A stretch of 64,000 nt of DNA from RPQJ01 sp963732415 (GTDB taxonomy: Bacteria > Pseudomonadota > Gammaproteobacteria > Steroidobacterales > Steroidobacteraceae): positions 248,001-312,000 of the forward strand of contig CAVSZK010000012.1 of NCBI GenBank assembly GCA_963732415.1, written 5' to 3'. The notes beneath the pieces were generated by a model. That model did not search any database. It was not told where the DNA came from and saw only the letters and a list, made by a program, of their open reading frames with translations. Positions 1 through 7,043 of this stretch are shown one piece after another. The position numbers and the translations under genes were made by a program. Position 1 is the first letter of the stretch. Every line of letters begins with the position of its first letter.

Positions 1-297
1 TACTGCGGGCAGCGATTTCTTTCCAACCAGCTGTCCCGTGACCACGTCACGCCTCTGTCGCGAGGCGGCCGGGACGCCTGGAACAATGTCGTCACCGCCT
101 GCCGCGGCTGCAACAACCTGAAGGCCTGGCGCACGCCCGAGCAGGCGAAGCTGCAGTTGATAGCGATACCGTTCACGCCGAGTTATGCGGAATACATCTA
201 CCTGAAGGGCCGACGCGTGCTGGCCGACCAGATGGAGTACCTGCGCGCGCATTTCCCGCGCTCCAGCCCGCTGCACCAGCGCCTCGGCTGGAAGTAG
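1..297 (+). CDS. HNH endonuclease, C-terminal part (cut by window edge)
   Basis: The open frame runs from base 1 to a TAG at 295-297, so the N terminus lies outside the window; 98 residues remain. It opens with YCGQ and continues with SRDHVTPLSRGG, then NNVVTACRGCNNLK, the layout of the McrA-type HNH nuclease motif (DH followed by N and the second Cys pair CRGC). The two Cys pairs would bind a structural zinc and the His of DHV would be catalytic. The tail ends GWK. Many chromosomal HNH proteins of this short type are stand-alone and of unknown target, so a role in restriction or mobile DNA cannot be assigned. It is convergent with the GNAT gene and separated from it by a palindrome. Confidence 0.8.
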   Translation, partial: YCGQRFLSNQLSRDHVTPLSRGGRDAWNNVVTACRGCNNLKAWRTPEQAKLQLIAIPFTPSYAEYIYLKGRRVLADQMEYLRAHFPRSSPLHQRLGWK

Positions 298-304
298 GGG
301 CAAG

Positions 305-333
305 AAAATAGGTGCCAGGCACCGAATTATTTT
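305..333. repeat. Dispersed palindrome, copy 1 (GGTGCC-A-GGCACC)
   Basis: The core GGTGCCAGGCACC lies at 311-323, preceded by AAAATA and followed by GAATTATTTT. It fills the gap between two convergent genes and includes the stop codon of the GNAT gene (327-329). The same core occurs at 8489-8501, 21549-21561 and 35289-35301. An A-rich left arm, a GC stem and a T-rich right arm fit a bidirectional intrinsic terminator. The conserved sequence also fits a short dispersed repeat family. Confidence 0.75.
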
Positions 334-821
334 CGAAGCTTCGCCATGATCATCGCGTCCTGAGCGCGATCGTCCAGCAGCAGGTAGTCGCGGCACAGGC
401 CTTCGGTCTCGAAGCCGAAGCGCCGATAGAGCGCGATTGCAGCCGCGTTCTCGGCCAGCACGGTGAGCTCCACGCGCTTGAGCCCGCTGGCGAAGGCTGC
501 CTCGAGCGTCGCGGCAAGCAGTCGGGCGCCAACGCCGATTCCGCGGTGCTTCGCGGCCACGCCCATGCCGAGAACGCCGCTGTGCCGGAGGGCCTCCCTC
601 GTCTTCGGGGTGATATCGCACCAGCCCACCACGCGCCCCTCGTCCACGGCCACGAACTGCGCTGCGGCACTGCGCAGGTTGCCGAGCACGAAACGGCGCA
701 CCTGCGGCATCGGCGGCGCCTCGGTGAACGCCAGGTAGCGCCGCTCACGCGCCACCGAGTCCAGCACTTCGCGGAACCCGGCGATGTGGCGGCGCTCGAT
801 CGGCAGGATCTCGACGGGCAT
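327..821 (-). CDS. GNAT family N-acetyltransferase
   Basis: 164 residues, ATG start at 821. The protein has the GNAT fold signature: a central strand followed by the acetyl-CoA pyrophosphate loop, seen here as KHRGIGVGARLL (an R-x-x-G-x-G/A type motif near residue 93), and the C-terminal ENAAAIALYRRFGFETEG motif typical of RimI-like and phosphinothricin-type enzymes. It would transfer an acetyl group from acetyl-CoA to an amine of a protein or small molecule in the cytoplasm; the substrate cannot be read from sequence. It is divergent from the exonuclease gene, with 46 bases between the two starts, which must hold both promoters. Confidence 0.85.
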   Translation of the reverse strand: MPVEILPIERRHIAGFREVLDSVARERRYLAFTEAPPMPQVRRFVLGNLRSAAAQFVAVDEGRVVGWCDITPKTREALRHSGVLGMGVAAKHRGIGVGARLLAATLEAAFASGLKRVELTVLAENAAAIALYRRFGFETEGLCRDYLLLDDRAQDAMIMAKLRK

Positions 822-867
822 GCGGATTGCTCCGTGGTGCTGGCAGCAGCCGGCGTACTCGCCCAGA

Positions 868-1761
868 ATGCCGCCCGTGCTCTACCTTGTCGACGCCAGC
901 GTATTCATCTTCCGCGCCTACTTCTCGGTGCCACTCGAGTTCACTGATCCCGAGGGCAACCCTGTGAACGCGGTCCACGGTTTCGCGCGCTTCCTGAGCG
1001 ACCTGCTGGACCGGGAGTCGCCGGACCACATTGCGGTCGCGTTCGACGAGAGTCTCGAGCAGTCATACCGCAACGAGATCTACCCCGCGTACAAGGCCAA
1101 TCGCGAGCCGGCACCTCCTGAGCTAAAGCGCCAGTTCGCGCTCTGCCGTGAGCTGGTGCGCAGCTTCGGCGTCGCGGATTTCGGCAGTTCGCGCTACGAG
1201 GCGGATGACATCATCGGCACGCTGGCCGCGCAGGCACAGCGTGAAGGACTGGCCGTCACGATCGTCAGCCGCGACAAGGACCTGACCCAGCTGGTGACCG
1301 CGCAGGACACCTACTGGGATGCGGTTGCCGACGTACGCTACGGATACCATGACATCGAGGAGCGCTTCGGGGTGGTCCCCGAACGCATGGCCGACTTCCT
1401 GGCGCTGATGGGCGACGCGGTGGACAACATTCCGGGCGTTCCCGGCGTCGGCCGCAAGACTGCGGCGACGCTGCTGAAGCACTACGCGACGCTGGACGGT
1501 GTCTACGAGAACCTGGACGCGATCCCGAAGCTCAAGTTCCGCAACGCTACGTTCGTTGCGCAGACCCTGCGGGAAAACCGCGAATCGGCTTTCCTGTCCC
1601 GACGGCTCACGGGCATCGCATGCGACATGCCGCTAAACCCGTCCCGCGACGAGCTGCGTCGCCGGGGCCCCGATCTTGCGGCCGTGGACGCGTTCGCCGA
1701 AGCCCAGGGGTTCGGGCGGACGCTCGGCGTACGCGCGCGGCGACTGGTCGGTGAAGGGTAG
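868..1761 (+). CDS. Stand-alone 5'-3' exonuclease / flap endonuclease domain protein
   Basis: 297 residues from the ATG at 868; a longer frame reaches 784 but would run into the divergent GNAT gene and its residues look non-coding. The protein is the nuclease domain of DNA polymerase I without a polymerase: DASVFIFRAYFS at the start, DHIAVAFDE, the helical arch region YPAYKANR, YEADDIIGTLA, IVSRDKDLTQLV and the helix-hairpin-helix GVPGVGRKTAATLL. The Asp residues of these blocks are the metal ligands of FEN/T5-type nucleases. It is slightly longer than E. coli Xni (ExoIX) and close in length to phage T5 flap nuclease. Likely role is removal of 5' flaps or RNA primers; it could be the ExoIX equivalent. 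Confidence 0.9.
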   Translation: MPPVLYLVDASVFIFRAYFSVPLEFTDPEGNPVNAVHGFARFLSDLLDRESPDHIAVAFDESLEQSYRNEIYPAYKANREPAPPELKRQFALCRELVRSFGVADFGSSRYEADDIIGTLAAQAQREGLAVTIVSRDKDLTQLVTAQDTYWDAVADVRYGYHDIEERFGVVPERMADFLALMGDAVDNIPGVPGVGRKTAATLLKHYATLDGVYENLDAIPKLKFRNATFVAQTLRENRESAFLSRRLTGIACDMPLNPSRDELRRRGPDLAAVDAFAEAQGFGRTLGVRARRLVGEG

Positions 1762-1806
1762 CTCGCGTTCCGCAAGCAGACGGGCTGGTGTCTGGGAGAA
1801 ATTGCC

Positions 1807-2304
1807 TTGAAAAACACGATTCGAATCCTGTCTCTCATGCTGTTGGCCTGCGGGTCTGCCAGTGCAGCCGCACAGGACGTGCCAGCGGCGCCGGTCCTGG
1901 ATGCGCGGGTCGAGGCGACCCTGAAGGCTGCGGGCCTGCCGTTCACCGCGGATGGCGGCGACTTCCGGCTGAACTACACGCTCCCGGACGGGCGCACACA
2001 GCTGGTATGGATCGCCTCAAAGACGACCAGGATCGCGGATACGGAGTTCCGGGATGTGTGGTCGGTCGCCAATCGCGGGAAGGGCGAGTTGCCAGCTGCG
2101 CTTGCGGATCACCTGCTCAAGGAAAACGTGCGGATGGTCCTTGGCGCGTGGCAGGTCAGCCAGGGCGAGGGCGAATACCTCGTCGTGTACTCGTACGCGA
2201 TTCCGGCAGACACGACCCCGGGATTTCTCCAGGAAGTGATCGAGGCGGTCACCATCAGCGCCGACCGGATGGAAAAAGAACTGACCGGCCAGGACGAGTT
2301 CTGA
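1807..2304 (+). CDS. Exported protein of unknown function (YbjN-like fold possible)
   Basis: 165 residues, ATG start, 45 bases after the exonuclease gene. Residues 1-23 form a signal peptide (charged MKNTIR, hydrophobic LSLMLLACGSASA, likely cleavage after ASAAA). The mature part begins with a helix (LDARVEATLKAAGLPF) and continues with alternating strands and two helices. That order resembles YbjN and type III chaperone-like folds, but no diagnostic motif is present, so this is only an impression. Composition matches the neighbours. Function unknown; periplasmic location is the firm prediction. Confidence 0.75.
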   Translation: MKNTIRILSLMLLACGSASAAAQDVPAAPVLDARVEATLKAAGLPFTADGGDFRLNYTLPDGRTQLVWIASKTTRIADTEFRDVWSVANRGKGELPAALADHLLKENVRMVLGAWQVSQGEGEYLVVYSYAIPADTTPGFLQEVIEAVTISADRMEKELTGQDEF

Positions 2305-2332
2305 GGCTGCGACGCAACGGCTATCGAACCGA

Positions 2333-3403
2333 TCACCGGGCCGGCGTCACGGAGCCCCCCGGATCGCTGAACCAGCGCCGCTTCAGTCGGAAAGCGACGT
2401 TTACCAGGGCAATCATTACCGGCACCTCCACCATTGGCCCGATCACGGCCGCGAATGCTGCCCCGGAATTGATTCCGTAGACCGCGACCGCCACGGCGAT
2501 GGCCAGCTCGAAATTGTTGCTCGCGGCCGTGAACGACAGCGTCGCGCACTTCGGGTAGCCGGCGCCGGCGCGCCTGCCCATCGCGAAGGACACGAGGAAC
2601 ATCACCACGAAGTAGATCAGCAGTGGAACTGCGATGCGCACGACGTCCATCGGTATCGTGACGATCAACCTGCCCTTAAGGCTGAACATCACCACGATCG
2701 TGAACAGGAGCGCCACGAGCGTTATCGGGCTGATCATCTTTACGAAGCGCTGGTGGTAATACTCCTTCGTGACGTAGCGCAGCATCACCATTCGTGTCAG
2801 TACCCCGGCAATGCAGGGAATGCCCAGGTAGATGAAGACGCTCCTGGCGATCTGGCCGATCGAGATGTCGACGACCGACCCGTGCAGGCCAAACAGCGGC
2901 GGCAGCACGGTCACGAACAGCCATGCGTACACGCTGTAGAACAACACCTGGAAGATCGAGTTGAACGCGACCAGGCCGGCCGCGTACTCGGTCGAGCCGC
3001 CGGCGAGTTCGTTCCACACGATGACCATGGCGATGCAGCGGGCAAGTCCGATGAGTATCAGGCCCGCCATGTATTCAGGCTTGTCCGCGAGGAACGTCAC
3101 GGCCAGGATGAACATCAGGACCGGCCCGATCACCCAGTTCTGTACCAGCGACAGCGCCAGGATCTTCCTGTCTCGAAAGACGTCGGGCAGGTCCTCGTAC
3201 CGAACCTTGGCGAAGGGCGGGTACATCATGAGGATCAGGCCAATGGCGATCGGGATGTTGGTCGTGCCGACGCTGAAAGAATCGACCAGCGCCTCGACGT
3301 CCGGCACGAACCAGCCCAGGGCGATACCGAGCGCCATCGCGGCGAAAATCCACACCGTGAGATAGCGATCGAGGGCGGAGAGTTTGCTGGCGACTGGACT
3401 CAT
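2333..3403 (-). CDS. ACR3-family arsenite efflux permease
   Basis: 356 residues from the ATG at 3403; the frame is open further upstream to 3547 but that part is not membrane-like and contains no family sequence. About ten hydrophobic segments are visible. The protein shows the ACR3 marker GLVAFNSIFQVLFYSVYAWL, with GLARCIAMVIVWNELAGG before it (the conserved Cys of ACR3 transporters lies in GLARC) and the late TAASNNFELAIAVAV block. It would export arsenite, probably with the proton motive force. Unlike typical ars operons, there is no arsR or arsC beside it; the neighbour upstream is a divergent gene of unknown function. Confidence 0.92.
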   Translation of the reverse strand: MSPVASKLSALDRYLTVWIFAAMALGIALGWFVPDVEALVDSFSVGTTNIPIAIGLILMMYPPFAKVRYEDLPDVFRDRKILALSLVQNWVIGPVLMFILAVTFLADKPEYMAGLILIGLARCIAMVIVWNELAGGSTEYAAGLVAFNSIFQVLFYSVYAWLFVTVLPPLFGLHGSVVDISIGQIARSVFIYLGIPCIAGVLTRMVMLRYVTKEYYHQRFVKMISPITLVALLFTIVVMFSLKGRLIVTIPMDVVRIAVPLLIYFVVMFLVSFAMGRRAGAGYPKCATLSFTAASNNFELAIAVAVAVYGINSGAAFAAVIGPMVEVPVMIALVNVAFRLKRRWFSDPGGSVTPAR

Positions 3404-3510
3404 GGCGCCCGCTCCTGGGTCAAGGCACCGGCGTCCGGCGGCATTGATTGATCGACCGGCGGTTCGGTGATGTAGTTGGCTTCCTTGATTCTCACACAAG
3501 TGACCATTGA

Positions 3511-3876
3511 ATGGCGCACGGACCCAGGTCCGCTTACGAGCAGGCACTCAACGTTGACGACGCTTCGCCGGAAGAGTGTATTGCGCAGGCGGCCGATCGA
3601 CTGCACCGGTGCGAGGGGGTCGTCATTCTGGATGGGGTGATCGCCTTGCGCCCCGGCCCCGCTGAGATTCGCTGCGAGGTCATCGATTCCGCGCCGTCTG
3701 CGCATCGCTGCGCCGAGGAGTTCAAGGTCCTGGTGGAGAATGCGGGCCGCCGCCTCGCCGGATCAAAGCTTGCCACTCGATTGCCGCTGAAGCCCATGAG
3801 GTGGCTGGTTGTAGAGGTAGGGAATTCCGGCATTGTTGACCTGTGGGCTTCGCCTACTAGGGTCAATCCCGAATAG
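3511..3876 (+). CDS. Hypothetical protein, divergent from the arsenite permease
   Basis: 121 residues, ATG start. The frame has the high GC3 of neighbouring genes and a plausible protein composition, with strand-like blocks GVVILDGVIAL and PMRWLVVEVGNSGIVDLW. No signal peptide, membrane segment or known motif is visible. The opposite strand is also open here (3534-4064), but that reading is rich in Ser, Arg and Pro and looks like an antisense shadow. It is divergent from the ACR3 gene, sharing a 107-base intergenic region. It does not look like an ArsR repressor (no metal-binding Cys pair, no winged helix). Coding status is likely but not certain. Confidence 0.5.
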   Translation: MAHGPRSAYEQALNVDDASPEECIAQAADRLHRCEGVVILDGVIALRPGPAEIRCEVIDSAPSAHRCAEEFKVLVENAGRRLAGSKLATRLPLKPMRWLVVEVGNSGIVDLWASPTRVNPE

Positions 3877-3946
3877 GCGGCGGTTCGGCGCCGGGTTAGT
3901 TTACGCAAATGAGGTGCCGCGTCGCGGCACGGAACGGGAGTCATCC

Positions 3947-4495
3947 ATGGTCGGAAAAGCCAGGAAACTGATGAACGAGCAGGTGGAGTTCGCCGGCGAG
4001 CAGGCACGGGTCCTGCGCCGAGCACCCGCCACGCTGATGCGCCGGGCTGCGCAGAAGTCTGCAACAGGCGTCAAGGCGTTGCAGAAGCCGGTGCGCGCGG
4101 TGACGCGCTCCGGGGTGCGGCTTACGACGCTGACGCAACACACGGTCGAGAGCCTTCTCGAGCTGCAACTCGAGGTCGTAAGCGCTGCGCTCACCAATGC
4201 AGCGGAACAGCTCGAACGAGTGTCGCGTGCCCAGAGCGTTCGCGCGCTGGTGGGCGGGCAGGCCGGGGAGCTCAAGGCGGTGCGCGAGCGTATCGTGAAG
4301 GACATCCAGCGGGTGGTCGCGATCCTGAAGCGCGCCGGCAAGGGTGCCCGTGCCGTGGCGACCGACACCTATGACGAGATCGTGAAGGCGGCGCCCGCGA
4401 AGCCTGCTGCAAGCCGCAAGACCAGTAAGCGCAAGGCGAAGAAGAAGGTGGTCCGCAAGGCAAAGCGCAAGGCGAAGAATACCGTACGTCGCTGA
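3947..4495 (+). CDS. Phasin-like protein with basic histone-H1-like tail
   Basis: 182 residues, ATG at 3947 preceded by GGAACGGGAG as ribosome site. Residues 1-130 are helical and amphipathic with few aromatic residues (LLELQLEVVSAALTNAAEQLERV), as in phasins that coat polyhydroxyalkanoate granules. The last 30 residues are almost all Lys, Arg, Ala and Ser (KRKAKKKVVRKAKRKAK), resembling the AlgP/H1-like tail of PhaF, which binds DNA and links granules to the nucleoid. A PHA synthase is encoded in the same window at 56940-58694, so the organism probably makes granules. Alternative: a general nucleoid-associated protein. The phasin call rests on architecture rather than on a sharp motif. Confidence 0.7.
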   Translation: MVGKARKLMNEQVEFAGEQARVLRRAPATLMRRAAQKSATGVKALQKPVRAVTRSGVRLTTLTQHTVESLLELQLEVVSAALTNAAEQLERVSRAQSVRALVGGQAGELKAVRERIVKDIQRVVAILKRAGKGARAVATDTYDEIVKAAPAKPAASRKTSKRKAKKKVVRKAKRKAKNTVRR

Positions 4496-4616
4496 ATCTC
4501 ATCCGCGGCCCGACGCTAGGGAACGCGGTCACTAGCCGACGACGTGGCTCTGGTGCAATAGTTGCGCCAGTCCCGGGACAGTCGTCCAGGAAATCGTACC
4601 AGGGAGGGAACCGGGA

Positions 4617-5804
4617 GTGAGGCTCAATGGCTTGCGAGCAGGAGCAAGTCTCTGGATTCTGGCGCTGTTGTCCGCTTCCGCCGCCGCCGGTAATCCGGCG
4701 GCGGCGGACAAAGTGATGCAGCACTACCGTGCCTATCGTACGGCCCTGGAACAACAGGACCTGCAGCTCGCCGAGACGGAGGCGGGCAGCGCGCTCGCCG
4801 CGTCGGTCGAGTTGTACGGAGATGCAGGGCGCACCGGTGTACTGGCGGTCAATCTCGCAGGCGTACGGCTGGCACTCAAGCAGAACGCAGCGGCGATTGA
4901 GCCGGCGCGCCGTGCGCTTGCGATTGCCGAAGTCCAGGGAGAGGAGTCCGGCGTCGACGTGCGGGTTGCCCGGCTGTTGCTGGGCCGGGCGGAGTTACCG
5001 GAAGGCGGCGAGGCAGCGATGGATCGACTAATGGAGTCCGTGGCCGCCGCGCAGGGTGTCGAAGGCGTCGACGACGAGGCATACCCGGCGGCCGTGGAAC
5101 TGGCGGCCGCAGCGTTCGACGCGGAAGCGTACGAACTGTCCCGCGACGCGTGGATCGCATCCGCGCGGTTTGCTGGAGGCAGTCGCGTCAACGTGGACTA
5201 TGCGCGGGCCAGGGCCAAGGTGGGCGAGGCTTCGGCGGCGATCATGATGCGTGCCACGGACCGACCAGCCGGCAGTCGTGCGGCCCAGCTCGCGCAGTTT
5301 GCGCCGATCGACCAGACGCTCGCCGAGGCGATGGACATCATCCACGATCAGGCAATGCAGAGCGAGATGGGCGGCGAGCTCACGCTGGCGCAGGCTGTGT
5401 TCGGCCAGGCCCTGGCTTGGAAATATGCGCTGAAGGCAAAGCTCGTCTCTGAGGGGCGCGCCCTGCCGAATCCCGCGAAGCCGCAAAAAGAGGGCACGGA
5501 GATAAGGCCTGCGGACGATCCGCGTCCGTCGTGTGATGCGCGCACCGTCGGTGAACCAAGGCCGGTGTTTCCCCCCGCACAACGGGTAATCGGCGGTGTT
5601 GGATCGGTGGCGCTCAAGATTCTCACGGACGATGACGGCAAGGTGACACGGGCCCAGGTCGCGGGTTCGGTGGGCGGTGAAGCGTTCAAGGACTCGGTTG
5701 TCGTCGCTGCACGCCAGTGGCACCTGGAGAAACTGAACAGTTCCGTTCCTGGATGTCGCATGGCCAGGGAATATTTCATGATCTCAAGTTTTGCGTACCG
5801 CTGA
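4617..5804 (+). CDS. Secreted protein with C-terminal TonB-like domain
   Basis: 395 residues from a GTG at 4617, with AGGGAGGG eight bases upstream as ribosome site. Residues 1-24 are a signal peptide ending ASAAA. The middle (about 30-280) is Ala-rich and helical with repeated pairs of helices, possibly tetratricopeptide-like. The end (about 315-395) has the shape of a TonB C-terminal domain: PRPVFPPAQ, GGVGSVALKILTDDDGKV, then a small segment and AARQWHLE. No proline-rich spacer or membrane anchor is present, so it is not a working TonB; such periplasmic proteins are common and of unknown function. The 5' coding part holds a strong hairpin (4678-4707). Confidence 0.75.
   Translation: MRLNGLRAGASLWILALLSASAAAGNPAAADKVMQHYRAYRTALEQQDLQLAETEAGSALAASVELYGDAGRTGVLAVNLAGVRLALKQNAAAIEPARRALAIAEVQGEESGVDVRVARLLLGRAELPEGGEAAMDRLMESVAAAQGVEGVDDEAYPAAVELAAAAFDAEAYELSRDAWIASARFAGGSRVNVDYARARAKVGEASAAIMMRATDRPAGSRAAQLAQFAPIDQTLAEAMDIIHDQAMQSEMGGELTLAQAVFGQALAWKYALKAKLVSEGRALPNPAKPQKEGTEIRPADDPRPSCDARTVGEPRPVFPPAQRVIGGVGSVALKILTDDDGKVTRAQVAGSVGGEAFKDSVVVAARQWHLEKLNSSVPGCRMAREYFMISSFAYR
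4678..4707. repeat. Perfect 13-bp hairpin inside the start of the TonB-domain gene
   Basis: CCGCCGCCGCCGG (4678-4690), loop TAAT, CCGGCGGCGGCGG (4695-4707). It codes for the Ala-rich end of the signal peptide. A stem this strong about 60 bases after the start codon could slow translation or transcription, but it may simply reflect GCC/GCG alanine codons. Confidence 0.6.
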
Positions 5805-5850
5805 ACAGCTCTCGTCACCGAAACCGACGGGAGGGCATTGTGGTGCGGAC

Positions 5851-6750
5851 GTGATCAGGTTGCAGGAACCTCACTGGCATTCACTAGCCTTGGCGATCTC
5901 GGCAACAACCCGGTTGAATCTCGCGCCGGTACCCAATCAATCCGTGACAGGCGGCAGTGTCAGCAGCTGCGTTCGCTGGTCCAGCGAAGCGGGTTCGATG
6001 TTCGTCAAGCTCGCCTCCGGCGACCGCGCCTGGGCGTTCGAAGCGGAGGCCGACGGCTTGCGCGAGCTCGCGACGGCCAGCGCGATTCGCGTGCCGACGG
6101 TGCTGGGAGCCGGTACTGCATCGAACCGCGCCTGGCTGGCGCTGGAGTGGCTCGATCTCAGGTCACCGGGACGAGTCAGCGACGCGCGGCTCGGTGAGTT
6201 GCTGGCCGAGCAGCACCGCACGACGAACGACACCTTCGGTTGGCATCGAACCAATACCATAGGTCTCACGAAGCAGCGGAATCATCCTGACCCAGACTGG
6301 TGCAGGTTCTACGTGGCTCGACGCCTGGAGCCGCAGATTGCACTCGCGGAATCGAATGGCCATCGCGGCAGCTTGATCGAGCGCGGTCGGCTGCTCTGCG
6401 AGCGAGTGCCAGTGCTGCTTGGTGGACATGCACCAGCGCCGTCGCTGCTGCACGGCGACCTCTGGGCCGGCAATCACGCCGAAGATACCGCCGGAAATCC
6501 GCTGATCTTCGACCCGGCCGTCTACTTCGGCGACCGTGAGGCGGATCTCGCGATGACGAGGTTGTTCGGTGGCTTCGGGCGGGAGTTCTATGCTGCCTAC
6601 GAAGCTGCATGGCCGCCGGAGACTGGCGCAGCGGAGCGCGTACCGCTCTACAATCTCTACCACGTGCTCAACCACCTGAACCTGTTCGGTGGCGGCTACA
6701 AACGGCAAGCCGAGCACATGATCGAACGGCTGCTCGCGCAAGTCGGCTGA
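5851..6750 (+). CDS. Fructosamine kinase family protein
   Basis: 299 residues from the GTG at 5851, which places the first conserved Trp (HWHSLALAIS) close to the N terminus as in E. coli YniA; the frame is open to an ATG at 5791 that would overlap the preceding gene. The kinase block LLHGDLWAGNHAED (catalytic Asp and Asn) and the following IFDPAVYFGDREADLAMTRLFGGF (metal-binding Asp) are diagnostic of the fructosamine-3-kinase family. LYHVLNHLNLFGGGY near the end also matches. These enzymes phosphorylate ketoamines on glycated proteins, which then decompose and free the amine: a protein-repair function in the cytoplasm. Substrate range in bacteria is not settled. Confidence 0.92.
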   Translation: MIRLQEPHWHSLALAISATTRLNLAPVPNQSVTGGSVSSCVRWSSEAGSMFVKLASGDRAWAFEAEADGLRELATASAIRVPTVLGAGTASNRAWLALEWLDLRSPGRVSDARLGELLAEQHRTTNDTFGWHRTNTIGLTKQRNHPDPDWCRFYVARRLEPQIALAESNGHRGSLIERGRLLCERVPVLLGGHAPAPSLLHGDLWAGNHAEDTAGNPLIFDPAVYFGDREADLAMTRLFGGFGREFYAAYEAAWPPETGAAERVPLYNLYHVLNHLNLFGGGYKRQAEHMIERLLAQVG

Positions 6751-7043
6751 CGTGTTCCCGGCGGATGGGAAGCGGCGCTTCGGGTGCAGGAGTGCCTGGA
6801 CTGGCCCGCGCGCAGGAGTGCCTGGGTCAGCGAAAAAGGCCAGAAAAGAGAGCCGGGACAGGGCGGGTATCCCTGTCCCGGCATCCGGGACCGATTCGAG
6901 GACTTAGCGCGTCCGTCCTTGCTGCCTGTGTCGGCTGACACTGCCTCTCACCGGGTCCGAAGCAGTCGAGGCGTCCGGGGGATGGAACTTGCTCGACAGG
7001 TACTAGCATGCCCACTGACCATTACCGTAATGTGACAACGCCG
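6751..7043. other. Intergenic region with a direct repeat and a hairpin
   Basis: This 293-base stretch has no convincing gene. It holds two copies of GCAGGAGTGCCTGG (6786-6799 and 6812-6825, period 26), a perfect 12-bp hairpin (GCCGGGACAGGG at 6852-6863, loop of 7, complement at 6871-6882) and a short palindrome CATTACCGTAATG (7020-7032) just past the patD stop. The hairpin lies between convergent genes and could stop transcription, but no T-run follows on either strand. Confidence 0.5.

Noticed and set aside
1..297. HNH gene as part of a mobile element or restriction system
   Set aside because: No methylase, integrase, repeat or composition change nearby; stand-alone HNH proteins are common in chromosomes.
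2753..3451. 232-codon frame on the plus strand opposite the ACR3 permease
   Set aside because: Rich in Asp, Gln, His and Arg with no hydrophobic core; it mirrors the codons of a membrane protein.
2333..3547. Longer start for the ACR3 permease (to 3547)
   Set aside because: The added residues are basic and without membrane character, and they would overlap the divergent gene at 3511.
3534..4064. 176-codon minus-strand frame opposite the 3511-3876 gene and the phasin start
   Set aside because: Ser/Arg/Pro-rich composition, and it crosses the ribosome site and start of the phasin-like gene.
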